Below are positions 1 through 10,436 of a stretch of DNA of 10,436 nt, in pieces. Position 1 is the stretch's first letter, and the number at the start of each line of letters is the position of its first letter. Under the pieces are notes generated by a model that saw only the letters and a list, made by a program, of their open reading frames with translations, ran no database searches and was not told the DNA's origin. The position numbers were made by a program, and so were the translations under genes. The DNA comes from Phoronis ovalis (Eukaryota > Phoronida > Phoronidae), in assembly GCA_028565635.1 (NCBI GenBank), contig JAOXYB010063690.1, positions 1 through 10,436 on the forward strand, in the 5' to 3' direction.

Positions 1-842
1 CGGGAGATGTGCAGTGAAGTTGATTGTATATGTTATAATGGGTTGAAAACGCACGGCTATTAATTTTTCCAAGCCTGAGGGCCCTAGAAGCTGAAGGGTA
101 AATGATGTTACGTTGGACAATTGTTGGCTTTTCATTGCAACCCCTGTTGTCCCAAAGTTTTATGCTGGGGTGACTTTCATCTGATGGGTGAAAAATATAC
201 CCTTTTTGTGCATCTGGTGGTGACAAACATACTTTTTTACGCGTCTGTAACTCGTGCCAAAAACAACACCCTATTTGCCAATATATAGCTAAATATATAC
301 CCTTAACGCGGAATGCGCGGAACGCGCTTGGTTGAAAAAAATTTACCCTTTTCACGCATGTGGACCCAGCATTTGACCCATGTGCCCCCCGGGTGGAAAC
401 AGCTTTCAACATGAAATTGTACTAGTATAAAGCATATTCATTACATATCCCTTATAGCACAGTAGGCGTACTAACAGTATTATTAATTATCATTATTATT
501 AATAGATAAAAATTACAAATTCCTTGTTATAGTTTTTTTAAATTAACTTTTCTACTGTCACACCTCAATAAATGACAGGGATGAACTTCAAAGCTGAAGT
601 GGGTAGGCATTTGGAAAACTGGTAATAAACTTTTAGCCTCATCGTCATAATGATACTATATATAGCCCTCATATAGCCTATCCCTCACTGAGTTATTCCT
701 GGTTTAATAAATAAATAAAAATAATACATTGGGCTTGGCAAGGAAAATCAAAACACAAGACATTTATGACTGAAATTTCACGTAAAATGGCCACAATTCT
801 AAATACAATTTGGGAATTGCGCGGTCATAAGTTTACTCTTAC
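1..842 (-). other. ANKRD13C: Intron 1 (partial) of the ANKRD13C-like gene
   Basis: This stretch follows the minus-strand donor at 842-841 (G|GTAAGAG) and runs to the window edge. I searched the minus strand for the next ankyrin exon (an N-T-P-L-H-L-A-type continuation) and did not find it, so exon 2 should lie to the left of the window. The segment holds AT-rich simple sequence (about 478-540 and 700-725) and a cluster of degenerate GC-containing repeats at 195-360. I see no other gene in it. Confidence 0.75.
195..360. repeat. Cluster of degenerate short repeats
   Basis: A theme of the form ATACCCTTTTT followed by a G/C-rich GCGTCTG- or CGCATG-like tail recurs at about 195-216, 228-247, 266-280 (degenerate), 294-310 and 341-360. 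Spacing is irregular, about 28 to 47 bases. Between the last two copies, 306-326 holds a short ACGCGGA/ATGCGCGGA/ACGCGC run. The block is richer in CpG than its surroundings. It is probably a decayed minisatellite or the edge of a dispersed repeat; the family is unknown to me. Confidence 0.4.
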
Positions 843-945
843 CGTGTATATCTTTTTGTGCGACATCGTGGGTCCTAAGAAGTTGAGAAACCCGCTTAAC
901 ATCATTATAAAAGACACTTTCGTGCAGAGGATATGCTTCAGCCAT
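843..945 (-). CDS. ANKRD13C: ANKRD13C-like ankyrin-repeat protein, first coding exon
   Basis: The minus strand encodes 34 codons plus one base. The protein starts MAEAYPLHESVF and ends LLRTHDVAQKDIHG, where the last Gly is split by a consensus donor (CACG|GTAAGAG, phase 1). This matches the first ankyrin unit of the ANKRD13 family, and most closely the C paralogue as I remember it (human: PVHECVFKGDV, then LIRTHNIGQKDNHG). The ATG at 945-943 is chosen because it has A at -3 and G at +4, and an in-frame TAA lies upstream at 990-988. That makes the protein start almost at the ankyrin repeat, whereas human ANKRD13C has a longer N-terminal region. Family knowledge: ANKRD13C sits on the cytosolic face of the ER and is reported to influence GPCR biogenesis. 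The remaining exons lie left of the window. Orthology to C rather than a sister paralogue rests on remembered sequence plus synteny with CTH. Confidence 0.85.
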
Positions 946-1293
946 AGTTCCAAAATCTCGTCTGCTTGATGTTTCTCGCAAACGAGATTACAAAAACTAT
1001 AAAAAAAGCTTCTATGCAATTATGTTATTTATTTATAAAATAAAACTATCCAAAACTCCAAAGTGTATTAATGTTAATAATTTTCATAAAACGTTATGTT
1101 TCAAAATTATTATTATAATATTGTAATTTTGCCCTCGTGGGGGTGTGACTTGTGACTTGACCTATTTTATTCAGGAGCATCTGTCGAAACGTGTTCAGCC
1201 ATCTATATGTACTGTTGTTATCTGAATTACTGTTCAGATACAAGCATATTGCTGGTGAAATCTATATTATAATAATCATTGTGCTACTAGCGC
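946..1293. promoter_or_regulatory. Divergent intergenic segment, presumed bidirectional promoter
   Basis: These 348 bp separate the start codons of the minus-strand ANKRD13C-like gene and plus-strand CTH, so both 5' UTRs and core promoters probably lie here. No convincing TATA box is correctly placed. Visible elements: TCTCG copies at 956-960 and 974-978 facing CGAGA at 983-987, which resembles a spaced form of the TCTCGCGAGA element of housekeeping promoters; a TGTGACT tandem near 1145-1158; a YY1-like GCCATCT at 1198-1204; and GCGCATG at the CTH ATG, like half an NRF1 site. All motif calls are by eye. Transcription starts cannot be placed from sequence. A weak acceptor-like TTATTCAG ends at 1174, so an upstream noncoding CTH exon cannot be excluded. 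Confidence 0.6.
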
Positions 1294-9967
<8,674 letters not shown>

Positions 9968-10436
9968 GTAAGTTTTAAAGTGCTATGCCTATGTTACATT
10001 TGAACATAATGAGACGTTTAGCTTTTGGATGAAATTCTCGTGTACTGATTTTTTGCAGCTGCATCTTTTGTTAGTAGTAATGTGGAACTTACTTCAGCTT
10101 GTATCGAAGGGTAAAGCAGGGAAATGCAGAAATGACATTTTCTTTAGTCACTAATAGATTCTTGAGTTGCTTTCATTCATGCATTCATTGTATTCGATAG
10201 AAAGAATGTTAAGTTGTTTAGACTGTTTTTATATGCAACATTTATTTTTGATCACTTATTTAAAAAAGTCTAAAAATTGAAAGGTTTACAACAAGTGACG
10301 CGTAAACACAACAAGACAATGACGATTTGAAGAATCATCATTGTACGCTGTTTAAATTCGCTATTTGAGCGAAAGGAATTGCATATTATTAATATGAAGC
10401 ATACATGTTTTATAAGTACAGTAGAAGTGATGAAAA
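9968..10436 (+). other. CTH intron 8 (partial)
   Basis: GTAAGT begins an intron of phase 2 that runs off the window. I looked for the following conserved block (IMTHASV-like in human) and did not find it. An 11-bp-arm hairpin with a 5-base loop and one mismatch lies at 10317-10343. Confidence 0.85.

Noticed and set aside
766-969. 67-residue plus-strand open frame
   Set aside because: It overlaps the ANKRD13C exon on the opposite strand and gives no recognisable protein.
825-1019. 64-residue minus-strand open frame in another frame of the ANKRD13C exon
   Set aside because: It is a shadow of the ankyrin exon; only the 945-843 frame matches the family and ends at the consensus donor.

Overview
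This is metazoan nuclear DNA: AT-rich, with spliced genes, GT-AG introns and vertebrate-like protein sequence. Introns of 0.2 to 2.5 kb and the intermediate divergence from human suggest an invertebrate, but I cannot place the lineage further.

Layout. Two genes diverge from a compact intergenic segment at 946-1293. On the minus strand, 945-843 is the first coding exon of an ankyrin-repeat protein that I recognise as the ANKRD13C orthologue. Its donor is at 842-841, so 1-842 is its first intron, which contains a cluster of degenerate short repeats. On the plus strand, 1294-9967 carries eight coding exons of cystathionine gamma-lyase (CTH): 1294-1560, 2929-3010, 4208-4413, 4963-5094, 6365-6500, 8989-9141, 9572-9693 and 9915-9967. 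These join without a frame break into 383 codons plus two bases. From human residue 60 to about 351 there is no insertion or deletion. The last ~54 residues lie beyond the right edge.

Biology. CTH is the PLP enzyme that finishes transsulfuration (cystathionine to cysteine, 2-oxobutyrate and ammonia) and can release H2S. ANKRD13C is an ER-associated ankyrin protein implicated in GPCR biogenesis. The two need not act together. In human they are also divergently oriented neighbours on 1p31.1, so the arrangement looks like ancient microsynteny, here with only 348 bp between start codons.

Notable points: the divergent ANKRD13C/CTH pair; a 39-residue basic, acid-free N-terminal extension on CTH ahead of a second ATG in a near-ideal Kozak context; a GC-AG intron 7; loss of both human CXXC motifs; a 132-nt phase-0/0 exon equal in length to the one skipped in a human CTH isoform; a ~0.68 kb foldback (long terminal inverted repeat) element in intron 4; and a possible antisense nested exon in intron 5. 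I saw no prokaryotic-type system, CRISPR array, RNA gene or viral gene.
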